Source: Bacteriovorax sp. (lineage in GTDB: Bacteria; Bdellovibrionota; Bacteriovoracia; Bacteriovoracales; Bacteriovoracaceae). From it: DNA of 64,000 bases. The notes under the pieces are model-generated. The model saw only the letters and a list, made by a program, of their open reading frames with translations, ran no database searches and was not told where the DNA came from. Both the position numbers and the translations under genes were made by a program. The stretch covers positions 1 through 64,000 of the forward strand of contig JAQTTZ010000002.1 in assembly GCA_028710485.1 (NCBI GenBank), given 5' to 3'. Positions 27,144 to 36,916 of the stretch are shown here, in pieces (within the stretch, counting starts at the first letter, position 1; every line of letters starts with the position of its first letter).

Positions 27144-28160
27144 TTAGTCTTTGTCTTTCTCTAAAGTGATATTGGTATTGGCATCATCCACCTCTACCGT
27201 CTCAACATTCTCTCTAATTGTAATCCTATTCCCTTTAATTACATCGCGCTCCTGGAAAACTTTGGGAAGCCCTGTCAGAATAATCTTTTTTTCACTAATC
27301 AAACCTTCCAACTTCTCCGCAAAAGCTTTCCTGACCAAAGGCTTTCCGTCGTTTAGGAGCCTCTCCTGTAACCTAACATCGTCATACAGAGCGTAATACT
27401 TGAGTCTTTTATTATAGTTTTCTAAAAAAACTTCACCACGGTTGGCAAAAGCCTCTAGATTATCTTTTTTAAAGGCCACATTGCCCTTCATCTCTACCAG
27501 GCTTTTGGGGGCATTGAGGGTCAGAAGATCAGTTTTAAAACTTATATTTTCTTCATAGACGCGCTTTCTTTTAATCACTCCATTAACACTGCCCTGGTAT
27601 TCAATCGTCTGCAACTTAGGGCGATAAGTGGCCCTATTTGAATTGACCATAATTTCGTCACTGGTCTTTTCTACTGTGCTTAAAGTTTTAACATCGCGAT
27701 TGGCATATAAAATCTCTCCCTCTGAGAGAATTGAAACTTTTTGGGCGCGAAGATTAGTATTGCTCATTTTTATTTCAACTTCATTCTCTAAAAAAATTTC
27801 CTTCTTTTTTATAAGAGCTCGCGAATTTTTTGCTTGAAAGTAAACCGGTTCAAGGGCCTTGTCCGTTTCTTTTTCGTAGCGATAAATAGAACCTATAGGA
27901 TCAAAACCAATTACCACTCCATCGGAGCTGGAAATACTAAGTTCGATAGACTCTAATTCCAGAAATGGCCGGGAGTTTTCAACAGAATAATAGTTTACAT
28001 TTTTAAAAAAACTTTCATCGACCGCATCATGCTCAGGCCCTTTTGGCGGAAGCGCGTGCTCCGAGCCGAACTGATTAAAATGCCCCATATATGATAAAAA
28101 ACCAAGGCCTAAACAAGCACTTAAAAAAATAAAAATGATAGAGTATTGACGAATTTTCAA
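27144..28160 (-). CDS. LptC-LptA fusion, LPS transport periplasmic protein
   Basis: This 338-residue protein has one N-terminal membrane anchor (about 8-26), as in LptC. A first beta-jellyroll region follows (about 52-200) with LptC features ([36 protein letters not shown]). A second region (about 200-330) reads like LptA/Ost[54 protein letters not shown] and IKGNRITI. The usual operon carries lptC and lptA separately; here one polypeptide could span both roles in the LPS bridge. No separate lptA lies before lptB. The domain boundary is my estimate. Confidence 0.75.
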   Translation of the reverse strand: MKIRQYSIIFIFLSACLGLGFLSYMGHFNQFGSEHALPPKGPEHDAVDESFFKNVNYYSVENSRPFLELESIELSISSSDGVVIGFDPIGSIYRYEKETDKALEPVYFQAKNSRALIKKKEIFLENEVEIKMSNTNLRAQKVSILSEGEILYANRDVKTLSTVEKTSDEIMVNSNRATYRPKLQTIEYQGSVNGVIKRKRVYEENISFKTDLLTLNAPKSLVEMKGNVAFKKDNLEAFANRGEVFLENYNKRLKYYALYDDVRLQERLLNDGKPLVRKAFAEKLEGLISEKKIILTGLPKVFQERDVIKGNRITIRENVETVEVDDANTNITLEKDKD

Positions 28161-28356
28161 ACCGGCTTCCCTCAGGGTTCTATTGCGATATCAAGCTTAT
28201 CGTATTATAGCCCCCAAATTCTTATAATTTTAAGCATTTATTTTTTCTTATATTTGCTCATAATGACCAAGTTTCCTTTACTAAGTCCTTGGATTCTTGG
28301 TACTGTTGACCCTATTCATCAAGTATTTTTGGTAAGGATTAACCTAGGATTATTAC

Positions 28357-31008
28357 GTGTCATTAAGAGACCTGCAAAAAATAATCGACTCTGGCGTAAA
28401 GCTCACTCCAATGATGGAGCAGTATTTCCAAATTAAAAAAAATTATCCTGATACGCTCCTTCTTTTTCGCATGGGGGATTTTTATGAAGTCTTTTTTGAA
28501 GATGCTAGGCAGACAGCGCGCATTTTAAATATCACTCTCACTCACCGTGGAAAAATTGGAGACACTCCAATTCCGATGGCCGGAATTCCTCATCACGCAG
28601 CTTCAACTTATATTGATCGCATTACAAACCGCGGATTAAAAGTCGCCATTTGTGAACAAATCGAAGACCCAAAAGATGCAGTGGGAATTGTAAAACGTGG
28701 AGTCACTCAAGTCGTGAGTCCCGGGATGCCGTTTGATTTAGATAAAACTCAAGGTCACGAACACCGTTATATGGTCTCAGCCTTCAAAAAAGGACAAGTG
28801 CATTTTCTAGTAGCTCTCGATTTTACCACTGGTGATTTCAGAGGATTTAAATACCAAAGCTTCGAGGACTTTATTGAGGGGTTGCGCATGATCGCACCTC
28901 GCGAGTTCATCACTTTTATGGGGCAATGGGAAGAGTGTGATATTGAAAGTCTTCTTTCACACTATGGTGTTTTAAAAACTCATTTAAGCGTGGAGTACTT
29001 CACTCCAAAATTTTCTGAAATTTATATTGAAAAACTTATTCCTGGTTTTAAACGCGATAAAATTTTAAAACTTGATGAAGATATACTTTCTGCCATTGGG
29101 GCCCTCGCTTTTTATGTTTGCTCGACGCAATTATTAGAAAGCTTCATGCATATTCGCCCTTTTAAAATGATTTCAAATACTGGAACCATGAAAGTAACTT
29201 TGCCTACTCTCACCGGCCTTGAAGTATTGCCTAGATCTCGCGAAACTTATAAAGAATCTCTACTTGGTTTTTTTGATAAAACAGAAACGGCCATGGGAGC
29301 CCGTCTTTTAAAGACATTATTTTCGACTCCTCTTTATGACCTCAAAGAAATTAACGAACGATTGGATATTATCCAGTCACTGATAGCTAACGATTCGCTC
29401 ATTAAAGAGCAACGAGCTGAACTTTCAAAAATCCGCGATATCGAGCGAATCCTGGCGAAAGTATCGATGAATAAGGGCTCTGCTTCAGACCTTATTAATT
29501 TATCAGTAGCGACTAAGGCCTACGCCGAACTTATGGACTTGAGTAAATCTCTACCCTATAGAGTTGAACTTTCAGTGAGTGAATTAAAAAAATTAACTGC
29601 ATTAGCAGAAACTATTACTAAAACACTCAATGATGAAATCGGCGCAAGCCTTGAAAAAGGAAACTTAATCCGTACCGGTATTCATAAAGAACGCGATCGA
29701 CTAGCGAAGCTTCATCTCAATGTAGGGGATGAACTTTTAAAAATGGAAACTCGTCTGCGCGCTGAAAGTGGCATTCAAAAACTTCGTATTAAGTCTAATA
29801 ATGTTACTGGATTTTTCATCGAAGTCTCAAAAGGAAGTACAGATAAAGTTCCAGATAATTTTGACCGCCGTCAGACCTTGGTCAATGCGGAGAGATACAC
29901 CACTCCTGAGCTTACTCAATTAGAAAAAGAAACAATTACCGCTCAATCTAAGTTAGAAAAACTTGAGCGCGAAATTTTTAAAGAATTAATTACGACTGTT
30001 CATGAATTAAGTCTTTCTATCATGACCATGTCGGGACAAATCGCTTTAATCGATAGCTTTCAAAGTTTAGCTTCTATCGCCCTCCAAGAAGGATTTACTC
30101 GCCCCAATATTCAAGCCAAAAAACAAATTCTCCATATTGAGAGCGGCTTTCACCCTTTAATTAAATCTCTTATTAAAGACCAGTTTGTTTGCCATGATCT
30201 TCACCTTGATGAAAAAGTTTATTTTGGTTTAATCACTGGTCCCAATATGGCCGGTAAAACTACTGTTATGAGAGAAGTGGCCATCATTCAGCTTCTCGCT
30301 CAAATGGGGTCTTTTGTTCCGGCAAAAGTAGCACGTCTTGGGCTGTGTGATTTTCTCTTTAGTCGCTTGGGCGCAAGTGATGACATCTTAAAAGGCCAGT
30401 CAACATTCATGGTAGAGATGGCCGAGACTGCGGAAATTCTTCGTCATGCTACCGGCAAATCTCTTATTATTTTAGATGAAGTTGGAAGAGGGACATCTAC
30501 TTATGACGGTCTTTCTATTGCTTGGGGACTCGTCGAGCATTTTATCGATACGACTCGCGCGCTTACTCTATTTGCCACTCACTATCATGAGCTAATTGAT
30601 ATCGCAGACAAAAATCCTGCAGCAAAAAATCTTACCGTCGAAACGATAAGCCATAAAGGTAATGTTCAATTTTTATACCGTCTGATCGAACAAGCGGCTT
30701 CTCAGAGTTTTGGGATTTACGTGGCCAGTCTCGCGGGTCTTCCGCAAAGTGTACTGAAGCGCTCACAAGAAATACTTCATCAGCTAGAGACAAGTCATCA
30801 CACTCCGATATTAGATCAAAAAGCCTATGAAAAAAGTCAGGCCAATAGTTCTCAACTGTGTTTTCTTCCCGATCTGAAAGCAGAAGTTGTTCCAGCTTAT
30901 TTAAAAGAATTGGAACAAGAATTAACAAAGATAGATGTGATGAAATTGACCCCGATTGATGCTCTGATAAAGCTAAATCAGCTCAAGACTCAATTAGAAT
31001 TACATTGA
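28357..31008 (+). CDS. mutS: DNA mismatch repair protein MutS
   Basis: This 883-residue mismatch sensor has an N-terminal mismatch-binding domain with LTPMMEQYFQIKKNYPD and the FYE motif in RMGDFYEVFFEDA (about 38-50). The connector, core and clamp domains follow. The ATPase has Walker A GPNMAGKTTVMREVA (about 628-642), Walker B LIILDEVGRGTST and the conserved FATHYHEL. The start is GTG 28357 after AGGATT. MutL and MutH are not in the window. The next gene overlaps its stop, so it is co-transcribed. Confidence 0.95.
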   Translation: MSLRDLQKIIDSGVKLTPMMEQYFQIKKNYPDTLLLFRMGDFYEVFFEDARQTARILNITLTHRGKIGDTPIPMAGIPHHAASTYIDRITNRGLKVAICEQIEDPKDAVGIVKRGVTQVVSPGMPFDLDKTQGHEHRYMVSAFKKGQVHFLVALDFTTGDFRGFKYQSFEDFIEGLRMIAPREFITFMGQWEECDIESLLSHYGVLKTHLSVEYFTPKFSEIYIEKLIPGFKRDKILKLDEDILSAIGALAFYVCSTQLLESFMHIRPFKMISNTGTMKVTLPTLTGLEVLPRSRETYKESLLGFFDKTETAMGARLLKTLFSTPLYDLKEINERLDIIQSLIANDSLIKEQRAELSKIRDIERILAKVSMNKGSASDLINLSVATKAYAELMDLSKSLPYRVELSVSELKKLTALAETITKTLNDEIGASLEKGNLIRTGIHKERDRLAKLHLNVGDELLKMETRLRAESGIQKLRIKSNNVTGFFIEVSKGSTDKVPDNFDRRQTLVNAERYTTPELTQLEKETITAQSKLEKLEREIFKELITTVHELSLSIMTMSGQIALIDSFQSLASIALQEGFTRPNIQAKKQILHIESGFHPLIKSLIKDQFVCHDLHLDEKVYFGLITGPNMAGKTTVMREVAIIQLLAQMGSFVPAKVARLGLCDFLFSRLGASDDILKGQSTFMVEMAETAEILRHATGKSLIILDEVGRGTSTYDGLSIAWGLVEHFIDTTRALTLFATHYHELIDIADKNPAAKNLTVETISHKGNVQFLYRLIEQAASQSFGIYVASLAGLPQSVLKRSQEILHQLETSHHTPILDQKAYEKSQANSSQLCFLPDLKAEVVPAYLKELEQELTKIDVMKLTPIDALIKLNQLKTQLELH

Positions 31009-31688
31009 TGACTACTCTGTGCAAAGAAGCATGTGAGGAGTTTAGAATCTTGGGATACAAGAAAGATATTCATCCTCGTACATTGAAAGAAAGTTATAAT
31101 ATTTCGAAACAAGCAGATGGAAAATGGTTCAAGGCCACAAAGCTAGGGCTTCATGCTCACTCAACAACTAGCTACATAGATTTTGATAAAATGCCTATTT
31201 TATTAAAATTAACCAATTCCATCGATGAGCTAGACCCAGAATTCCAAAAAAAGGGTGGAAGAATCTTTATCACTGAGAGCCTGGTCTACAAAATCAAAAA
31301 AGGAACAGAGTACCCCCTACTTCTCAATGACTCTCCAGTTGAAAAAAATGAAAGTTGCACTAACCGTTACCAAAATGTATGCGAAGAATTTTTAAATCAC
31401 GGGCATGTTAAAGACAGGCATCGAGTTGAGGAGACCTATATTATCTCCAAAACTCCCAATGGAGAATGGTCAATCAGCTCCAATCATATAAATCATAGTG
31501 GTAAGAAAAAAACCTTTAATTTAGCCCAAATGCCTCATCTCAAAAGACTTGCAAATAAAATTAATAAATCTGATCCTGTTTTTGAATCAAACGGTGGAAG
31601 GGTTTTTATAACCCCGACCAGAGTATATAGAATCAAAAACAAAATAGAGATCGACTTCATTCTTAAAACTCACGAAAAAAGCCACTAA
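31008..31688 (+). CDS. Protein with two tandem copies of an unknown domain
   Basis: This 226-residue cytoplasmic protein is made of two related halves (about 3-104 and 115-214). Shared landmarks are CEEF, a Tyr-x-Ile-Ser-Lys strand (SYNISK/TYIISK), G(K/E)W, MP-L-L-N-I--DP-F, and GGR(I/V)FIT followed by VY(K/R)IK. The pattern suggests an internal duplication of a roughly 100-residue alpha/beta unit. No family was recognised. ATG 31008 overlaps the mutS stop (TGATG), so translation is coupled to mutS. That may reflect a repair link or only convenience. A TTG at 31005 is an alternative start. Confidence 0.7.
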   Translation: MTTLCKEACEEFRILGYKKDIHPRTLKESYNISKQADGKWFKATKLGLHAHSTTSYIDFDKMPILLKLTNSIDELDPEFQKKGGRIFITESLVYKIKKGTEYPLLLNDSPVEKNESCTNRYQNVCEEFLNHGHVKDRHRVEETYIISKTPNGEWSISSNHINHSGKKKTFNLAQMPHLKRLANKINKSDPVFESNGGRVFITPTRVYRIKNKIEIDFILKTHEKSH

Positions 31689-31777
31689 AATTCAATTAAA
31701 ATTAAATTAGTCAGCTCCTTTTACTAATCTTTTCCTCGAAGCTTTCGATAAGTAACTAGATAAGCCTTGGAGGATAT

Positions 31778-32338
31778 ATGTTTCAAACCAGCGATATTCT
31801 AAAAAAACGAATTTACGCTCTCACTACAGATTTTTTTATCGTGGTTGTGACTAATTATTTTCTCATGGCCTCATTCACCAATTTTTTAAAAACTGTTTTT
31901 TTCCATTTCCCAATTCATGCCCAATTATTTTTGGTTCATAAATTGGCCATGATGACTTCCGTTTCACTTGTATCATTAACCTTTGCCTATTTTTCCATTT
32001 TTTACTTTGTGACCAATGGTCGCACAATGGGAAAAACCTTCTTCGGCCTAAAGGTTGTTTCAGCAGATGGAGAATTGACTCTTAAGCAATCAATGCAACG
32101 GGCATTTGCCTATTTGTCCTGCGCTATGTTTGGTTCATTTTTGTTTGCACTTTCCTTTATTAGAAAGGACGATAAAAGTTTAGCCGATATCCTCTCAGGA
32201 ACAAGTGTTGCTTACGATATTACAGATGAAAATACTGCCGGGATTACCGGGACGGAGTTCCAATTGTCTTTGGTTGAAGCGATCAATGAATCACAACCAG
32301 AAGAAACCGAATATTTTGAACAAAATAAGGCCGCATAA
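31778..32338 (+). CDS. RDD family membrane protein
   Basis: This 186-residue membrane protein opens LKKRIYALTTDFFIVVV, the RDD-family start with Arg and Asp in place. Transmembrane segments lie at about 16-34, 56-80 and 112-128, and TNGRTMGKTFFGLKVV (about 82-97) is the family loop. A cytoplasmic acidic tail follows. The function of the family is poorly defined (some members are linked to ion transport). GGAGG precedes ATG 31778. A terminator overlaps its stop. Confidence 0.85.
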   Translation: MFQTSDILKKRIYALTTDFFIVVVTNYFLMASFTNFLKTVFFHFPIHAQLFLVHKLAMMTSVSLVSLTFAYFSIFYFVTNGRTMGKTFFGLKVVSADGELTLKQSMQRAFAYLSCAMFGSFLFALSFIRKDDKSLADILSGTSVAYDITDENTAGITGTEFQLSLVEAINESQPEETEYFEQNKAA

Positions 32339-32354
32339 AAATTGCGACCTTATT
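32324..32354 (+). terminator. Terminator after the RDD gene
   Basis: The stem AATAAGG-c-CGCA / TGCG-a-CCTTATT has one mismatch and leads into TTATTTTAAT. The left arm includes the last codons of the RDD gene. It can also serve the convergent dps gene. Confidence 0.65.
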
Positions 32355-32370
32355 TATTTTAATAATTTTT

Positions 32371-32847
32371 TTAAGATTCCAACATACTTCTTAACATCCA
32401 TGCTGTTTTTTCATGAACTTTAAGTCTTTGAATTAAAATATCTGCTGTTGGCTCATCGTGAGCTTCAGTAACCATTGAGAAAAGTCCACGTGCTGTTTTA
32501 ATAACTGTTTCGTGCCCATGAACCAATTCTGCAACCATTTGCATGGCACTTAATTCATTTATGTTTTCTTTAACCGTTGTGAGTTTCATGAACTCTTGAT
32601 AACTTGCCGGAGCTTTAACCCCGAGGGCACGAATCCTTTCAGCGATTTCATCCACCGCCAGAGCAAGCTCCTGGTATTGACCTTCAAACATTGTATGCAA
32701 TGTTTGGAACATTGGTCCGGTTACGTTCCAATGAAAATTATGAGTCTTTAAATAAAGGGTATAGCTATCAGCTAAAAAATGCGAAAGACCTTTCGAGATT
32801 TCTTCACGGTGTTTTTCGTTAATTCCGATATCAATTTTTGCTTTCAT
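32371..32847 (-). CDS. dps: Dps ferritin-like DNA-protection protein
   Basis: This 158-residue protein of the Dps family forms dodecamers that oxidise and store iron and can coat DNA. The ferroxidase signature is present: LYLKTHNFHWNVTGPMFQTLH (about 32-52, His/Trp ligands) and FEGQYQELALAVDEIAERIRALG (about 55-77, acidic ligands). ATG 32847 was chosen because AAGGAG precedes it; a longer frame into the ZIP gene is unlikely. The start overlaps the ZIP gene stop by ATGA, so storage and transport are translationally coupled. Confidence 0.93.
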   Translation of the reverse strand: MKAKIDIGINEKHREEISKGLSHFLADSYTLYLKTHNFHWNVTGPMFQTLHTMFEGQYQELALAVDEIAERIRALGVKAPASYQEFMKLTTVKENINELSAMQMVAELVHGHETVIKTARGLFSMVTEAHDEPTADILIQRLKVHEKTAWMLRSMLES

Positions 32848-33599
32848 AATAACTCCTTCCAAACAATAAATATTAACATGACCACAATAGCACTCCCAAA
32901 TTTTGGGCTTAACAATATTCTTCTAGATTCTTTTTTAACAAGGCTTCCGGCCTCTTGCATGATTGCACTCATTAGAGCACCACCCGCAAAGGCCATTATC
33001 AGTGGCAGAATATTCAAACTTTCAAGGCTTAGGAAACTTCCAAATAAGCTTGCAACTATTGTTACAACTGAAACGAGCACTGCTCCCATAATGGCAATTA
33101 GCGAATCAAAACCTAGAGATAAAAAACAAAGAACTAACGCTGTTCCATCAAATAAATTATGAAAAACTAGTGCAGCTAGCAATGAATTTCCCACGCCTGA
33201 GTGGCTTAAATTCATCGCTGCTCCGGCCGCTAATCCGACTGGAATATTTTTCAACATCACCACGAGGATAAACAAGATGGCCCTTTGCTCTTCAATATTA
33301 TTAATAACTATCGCTGCTAAAACATTCTTCAAGATACTTTTTGAGAGGATTAAAAATAAAACTCCCAAAATAAAGGCAGCAATACCAAGATTAATATTTC
33401 TTTCAAATGTCGCTGGGTAAAGACTGGCAGCTGTCGTTGTCAGCAAGAGACCTACGAAAAAATCTAACCTTAGTTTTGAAAGCGAATCTTTATTGAATTT
33501 AAAATTGAAATTATCATTGAAGAATATTAGGAAAGCGCCAAAGACTGTAGCAATACTAGCTACCGCTCCTCCAATTAAACCTAAAAATAATCCATCCAT
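32844..33599 (-). CDS. ZIP-family metal transporter, divergent
   Basis: This 251-residue membrane protein has about seven transmembrane helices and the ZIP layout. The metal-site helices are altered: helix 4 reads LKNIPVGLAAGAA where HNxPEG is usual (His to Lys, Glu to Val), and helix 5 reads FHNLFDGTAL rather than HExPHE. Yet the small-residue packing and the GGALMSAIMQE helix are ZIP-like. It may transport a metal with a changed site or have another role. It is coupled by ATGA overlap to dps, which suggests iron or manganese handling. Confidence 0.75.
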   Translation of the reverse strand: MDGLFLGLIGGAVASIATVFGAFLIFFNDNFNFKFNKDSLSKLRLDFFVGLLLTTTAASLYPATFERNINLGIAAFILGVLFLILSKSILKNVLAAIVINNIEEQRAILFILVVMLKNIPVGLAAGAAMNLSHSGVGNSLLAALVFHNLFDGTALVLCFLSLGFDSLIAIMGAVLVSVVTIVASLFGSFLSLESLNILPLIMAFAGGALMSAIMQEAGSLVKKESRRILLSPKFGSAIVVMLIFIVWKELL

Positions 33600-33687
33600 A
33601 CTTCGACCTCCTACATGAGAATTTTCGAATATTTAAAAGGATAAGAATAATTGATAAAAACTAAATACTCATTGGTAAAAATTATGA

Positions 33688-33711
33688 ATAGGCCTTATTG
33701 CTAAAGCCTAT
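33688..33711 (-). terminator. Probable terminator after aspS
   Basis: The stem ATAGGC / GCCTAT, with further TTA/TAA pairing and a short loop, lies 17 bases past the aspS stop. T-rich sequence follows on the minus strand. Confidence 0.55.
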
Positions 33712-33727
33712 GTTTATTAAGAATGAT

Positions 33728-35524
33728 TTAAGACTTAGTCCAATTGAAATGCAGTTCTTTTAACTGGGCTTCGCTTGGACGCGAAGGAGCTTGCGACATT
33801 AAATCACTGGCAGAAGAAGTTTTTGGAAAAGCAATTACATCACGTATCGAGTCTGTTCCAGTTAGGATCATAATTAAGCGATCCAATCCGAAGGCCAGAC
33901 CACCGTGTGGTGGAACGCCATATTTCAAGGCTTCAATAAAAAAGCCAAATTGGCCCTTGGTTTCTTCAGGTGTAAATCCTAAAACTTTAAACATTCTATC
34001 CTGGACACTTTGGTCATAAATTCGAATCGATCCACCGCCAATTTCATAACCATTGCAAACGACATCGTAAGCCTCGGCCGTAAGTTTACCAAGAGGTCCA
34101 TTTGGATCTTTGTGATCAGCATTCATGAAGACATCAAGTTTATCTCTTGAAGGCATAGTAAAAGGATGGTGGCATGCCGTAAAACGCCCGGCCTCTTCAC
34201 TCCATTCAAGAAGAGGAAAATCATAAACCCATAAGAAAGCTTTCCCTGCGCCAATAAGATTTAACTTATGGCCCAGGTTCCTTCTAAGGGCATCAGCACT
34301 TGCGTGAGCAACGGAGTGAGTATTATCAGCGAAGAACAACCAGGTCCCGTCGCCTTGCACTTCTGAAAGTGTAAATAATTTTTTTTCTATTTCATCAGTA
34401 ATAAATTTTGAAATACCTGTACTGCGCTCACCTTTGGCCAGTTTGTAAAAAGCAACCCCCTTTCCACCGTGAGGTTTTACAACTTCAACAAATGAATCAG
34501 TGTCTTTGCGAGAAAATTGTCCCATTGATTCTGGAATGAACATTGCTTTAATTAAACCATTGGCATTGGCCACAGTGGCAAAGGTAGCAAAGTCTGAATC
34601 TTTAAAAATATCCGTAGCGATAATTTGCTTAAGAGCAAAGCGCACATCTGGCTTATCACATCCATAAATATTCATGGCATCTTTATAAGTCATCATTGGC
34701 AATGTAAAATTGCTTTCAAGATCAAAAATTTTCTTCAGCATCTTCTCAACTAAATTTTTCATGTACTCTTGAGTAGCAAAAGAAATTTCCATATCCACTT
34801 GAGAAAATTCTGGCTGGCGGTCAGCTCGCAAATCTTCATCGCGAAAACAACGACAAATTTGAAAATATTTATCTGTTCCACCGATCATCAACAACTGTTT
34901 TAGGGTTTGTGGTGATTGTGGAAGAGCGTAAACCTGTCCAGGATGAACGCGCGAAGGAACAATATAATCGCGGGCCCCTTCAGGAGTTGATTTATAAAGA
35001 ATCGGCGTTTCAACTTCAACAAAATTTTCATCAGTTAAAAGGCTTCTGATTTTGTTCATTGTGCGGGAACGAAGCAAAAGTATGTCCTGTAATTTTTTAG
35101 TCCGTAGGTCGAGATAGCGATACTTCAAACGAAGATCTTCAGTGGCTTCGACCGAACCAAATGGAAGAAAAGGAATGGTGTCGATATCTGATTTTGAAAG
35201 AATAGAAAGTTCTGTGACTTGAACTTCTATTGCTCCTGTTTCCATATTGGCATTCTGAGCTTCAGGAGGACGAGCAACAATAACTCCGGTGATCTGAATA
35301 ACTGATTCGAGTGAGCATTTTTTAAGTTCGTCTATATTTCCTTTGAAATTAACAAATCCCAATTGAGTCACGCCGTATTTATCGCGTAAATCAATAAAAT
35401 GAAGACTTCCCAAGTTTCTATACTTGTTTACCCATCCACAAAGAGTCACCGTAGATCCAATATCAGAAGCTTTAAGTTCCCCACAATGATGAGTTCTCAT
35501 TAATCCTTTGATTGCATTGGCCAT
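33728..35524 (-). CDS. aspS: Aspartyl-tRNA synthetase
   Basis: This 598-residue class II synthetase has an N-terminal OB-fold anticodon-binding domain ([23 protein letters not shown], about 24-46), motif 2 [18 protein letters not shown] (about 212-229), a bacterial GAD insertion domain (about 280-410) and motif 3 [11 protein letters not shown] near the C-terminus. It is the eubacterial type. ATG 35524 was chosen because AGGAG lies just upstream and homologues begin here. Whether it is discriminating or also charges tRNA-Asn cannot be judged here. Confidence 0.95.
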   Translation of the reverse strand: MANAIKGLMRTHHCGELKASDIGSTVTLCGWVNKYRNLGSLHFIDLRDKYGVTQLGFVNFKGNIDELKKCSLESVIQITGVIVARPPEAQNANMETGAIEVQVTELSILSKSDIDTIPFLPFGSVEATEDLRLKYRYLDLRTKKLQDILLLRSRTMNKIRSLLTDENFVEVETPILYKSTPEGARDYIVPSRVHPGQVYALPQSPQTLKQLLMIGGTDKYFQICRCFRDEDLRADRQPEFSQVDMEISFATQEYMKNLVEKMLKKIFDLESNFTLPMMTYKDAMNIYGCDKPDVRFALKQIIATDIFKDSDFATFATVANANGLIKAMFIPESMGQFSRKDTDSFVEVVKPHGGKGVAFYKLAKGERSTGISKFITDEIEKKLFTLSEVQGDGTWLFFADNTHSVAHASADALRRNLGHKLNLIGAGKAFLWVYDFPLLEWSEEAGRFTACHHPFTMPSRDKLDVFMNADHKDPNGPLGKLTAEAYDVVCNGYEIGGGSIRIYDQSVQDRMFKVLGFTPEETKGQFGFFIEALKYGVPPHGGLAFGLDRLIMILTGTDSIRDVIAFPKTSSASDLMSQAPSRPSEAQLKELHFNWTKS

Positions 35525-35590
35525 TGATTTCTCCTCTATAATTGACGACAATTACCCATCTTCTCTTAATTAGTACTTCAGGGAATTATC

Positions 35591-36106
35591 ATGACAACTA
35601 TAACTCAATCCACCTTAAAGCTCATTAAAAATCTTATTTTTACCTTTGCCCTTACTGGTCAGACAGCTTGGGGAAAGGAGCTTTTTAAAATGCAAAATCC
35701 AAGCGGTGTTGCAGTAGAGTTGGATCTTGCTTTGACCCGCAATCAACACACTCAAGGCTTAAGTGGATTGAAATCTAACGATTTTAAAGATTCGAGAGGA
35801 ATGTTGTTTGTTAATCCGGAAGTAGGACTGCGTCGCTTTTGGATGCCAGATACATATTTTAATTTAGATATTATTTTCTTAGATCCCAATTTAAAAATTG
35901 TAGGCATTGAAAAAAATGTGCCAGCTCATCCTGGAAATTCAGAACCGCCGGCCATTTACAAAACTGATACCTATTCCGCCCAATTTGTTTTAGAAACCAA
36001 GGCCGGAGCAGCTTTTGGAAAAAAGCTTAAAAAAAATGATCAGCTTAAATTTACTGGACCGACTTCTCTTTCGGAAATAGTACTAAAAACTCGTCAGCAG
36101 CAATAA
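35591..36106 (+). CDS. DUF192 family secreted protein
   Basis: This 171-residue protein has a signal peptide (cleavage about after AWG, residue 24). The DUF192 domain has LALTRNQHTQGLSG (about 48-61), MLFVNPEVGLRRFWMPDTYF (about 76-95), the aspartate in NLDIIFLDPNLKIVGI and the closing FVLETKAGAA. The function is unknown but the family is widespread and periplasmic. AGGGA precedes ATG 35591. Its last 56 bases overlap the end of the FtsB-like gene on the opposite strand. Confidence 0.85.
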   Translation: MTTITQSTLKLIKNLIFTFALTGQTAWGKELFKMQNPSGVAVELDLALTRNQHTQGLSGLKSNDFKDSRGMLFVNPEVGLRRFWMPDTYFNLDIIFLDPNLKIVGIEKNVPAHPGNSEPPAIYKTDTYSAQFVLETKAGAAFGKKLKKNDQLKFTGPTSLSEIVLKTRQQQ

Positions 36107-36869
36107 ATCCAAGATTGTCCCGTACTAATTTTTTTTGAAAAGCGGTATCTGTTTGCATGCGTTCAATTTCGTGAACAAGCTGCATATTTTCTTTTTTAAT
36201 ACGTTCTAGTTCTGTTAAACGGTCAGAGTGAAGAGAGCGTTGAGAATAAAAATCAGTCACTCCTCCCTGAGCAAAAATCAAACGAAGAATCATCACTGCA
36301 CAAAAGATCCAACATCCTTTAACCAGGTACCCAACTAATGCGGGATCCATAGGCTTAGCTTTTTTTCGGCTTGAAGTTGTATAACTTATTTGGCTTGCAA
36401 CTTTTCGTGGAGTTCTTTTAACGGGAATAAAATCTGCTTCATCAGGTCTTGCAACACTTCTTCTAGTGACTACTGCCGCTGTTTTTGATGTTGAGGCATG
36501 AGCTCTTTCTTGGGCGCGAGGTCTTGGTGGTGGATCCTGGGCAGCTGACTTATCACTTGACGGTGATTCCTGCTGTTGCTTATCAAAAAAGGAAGCTTGT
36601 TCAGTGTATTGCTGTTGTTGCTGTTGAGCTTCTGCCTGAGCAGCTTGAGGATGGGTGCGGTTGCGCTCTGCTTGTCGAGCTCTGTTTTTTTCAATCGCTT
36701 TTCTTAATCTTTCATTGGTAATAGTCGTTGTACCAATTTCATCATTACTAGGTGCTGATTGAGCTTGTTGGATTGGTTGTGGTGGGGTCTCTTGCTTTGC
36801 TGGCCCTGTAGGTTGAGAGCCACTACGCAAGTGCGATGAATCGTTTGAACGGTCAAATGAAAATTCCAA
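36051..36869 (-). CDS. FtsB/DivIC-type septum-initiation protein with long N-terminal region
   Basis: This 272-residue protein has FtsB/DivIC features at the C-terminus: a transmembrane segment (about 185-203, CWIFCAVMILRLIFAQGG), a periplasmic coiled coil (TELERIKKENMQLVHEIERM, about 219-238) and RDNLGFIAADEFLVLFPKE at the end. Family members are usually near 100 residues. Here about 180 extra residues precede the membrane helix, polar and rich in Gln, Pro and Arg, so predicted disordered and cytoplasmic. The start is TTG 36869 after AGGA. It likely joins the FtsQLB-type divisome. Confidence 0.8.
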   Translation of the reverse strand: MEFSFDRSNDSSHLRSGSQPTGPAKQETPPQPIQQAQSAPSNDEIGTTTITNERLRKAIEKNRARQAERNRTHPQAAQAEAQQQQQQYTEQASFFDKQQQESPSSDKSAAQDPPPRPRAQERAHASTSKTAAVVTRRSVARPDEADFIPVKRTPRKVASQISYTTSSRKKAKPMDPALVGYLVKGCWIFCAVMILRLIFAQGGVTDFYSQRSLHSDRLTELERIKKENMQLVHEIERMQTDTAFQKKLVRDNLGFIAADEFLVLFPKEKSVQ

Positions 36870-36916
36870 GCAAACATCCTGTCGTTGAGATCTAAAACAT
36901 CCTGTTTTATTCTATT

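Noticed and set aside
31008-32338. Mobile or phage-derived insert after mutS
   Set aside because: No integrase, direct repeats or base-composition change; genes look native to the region.
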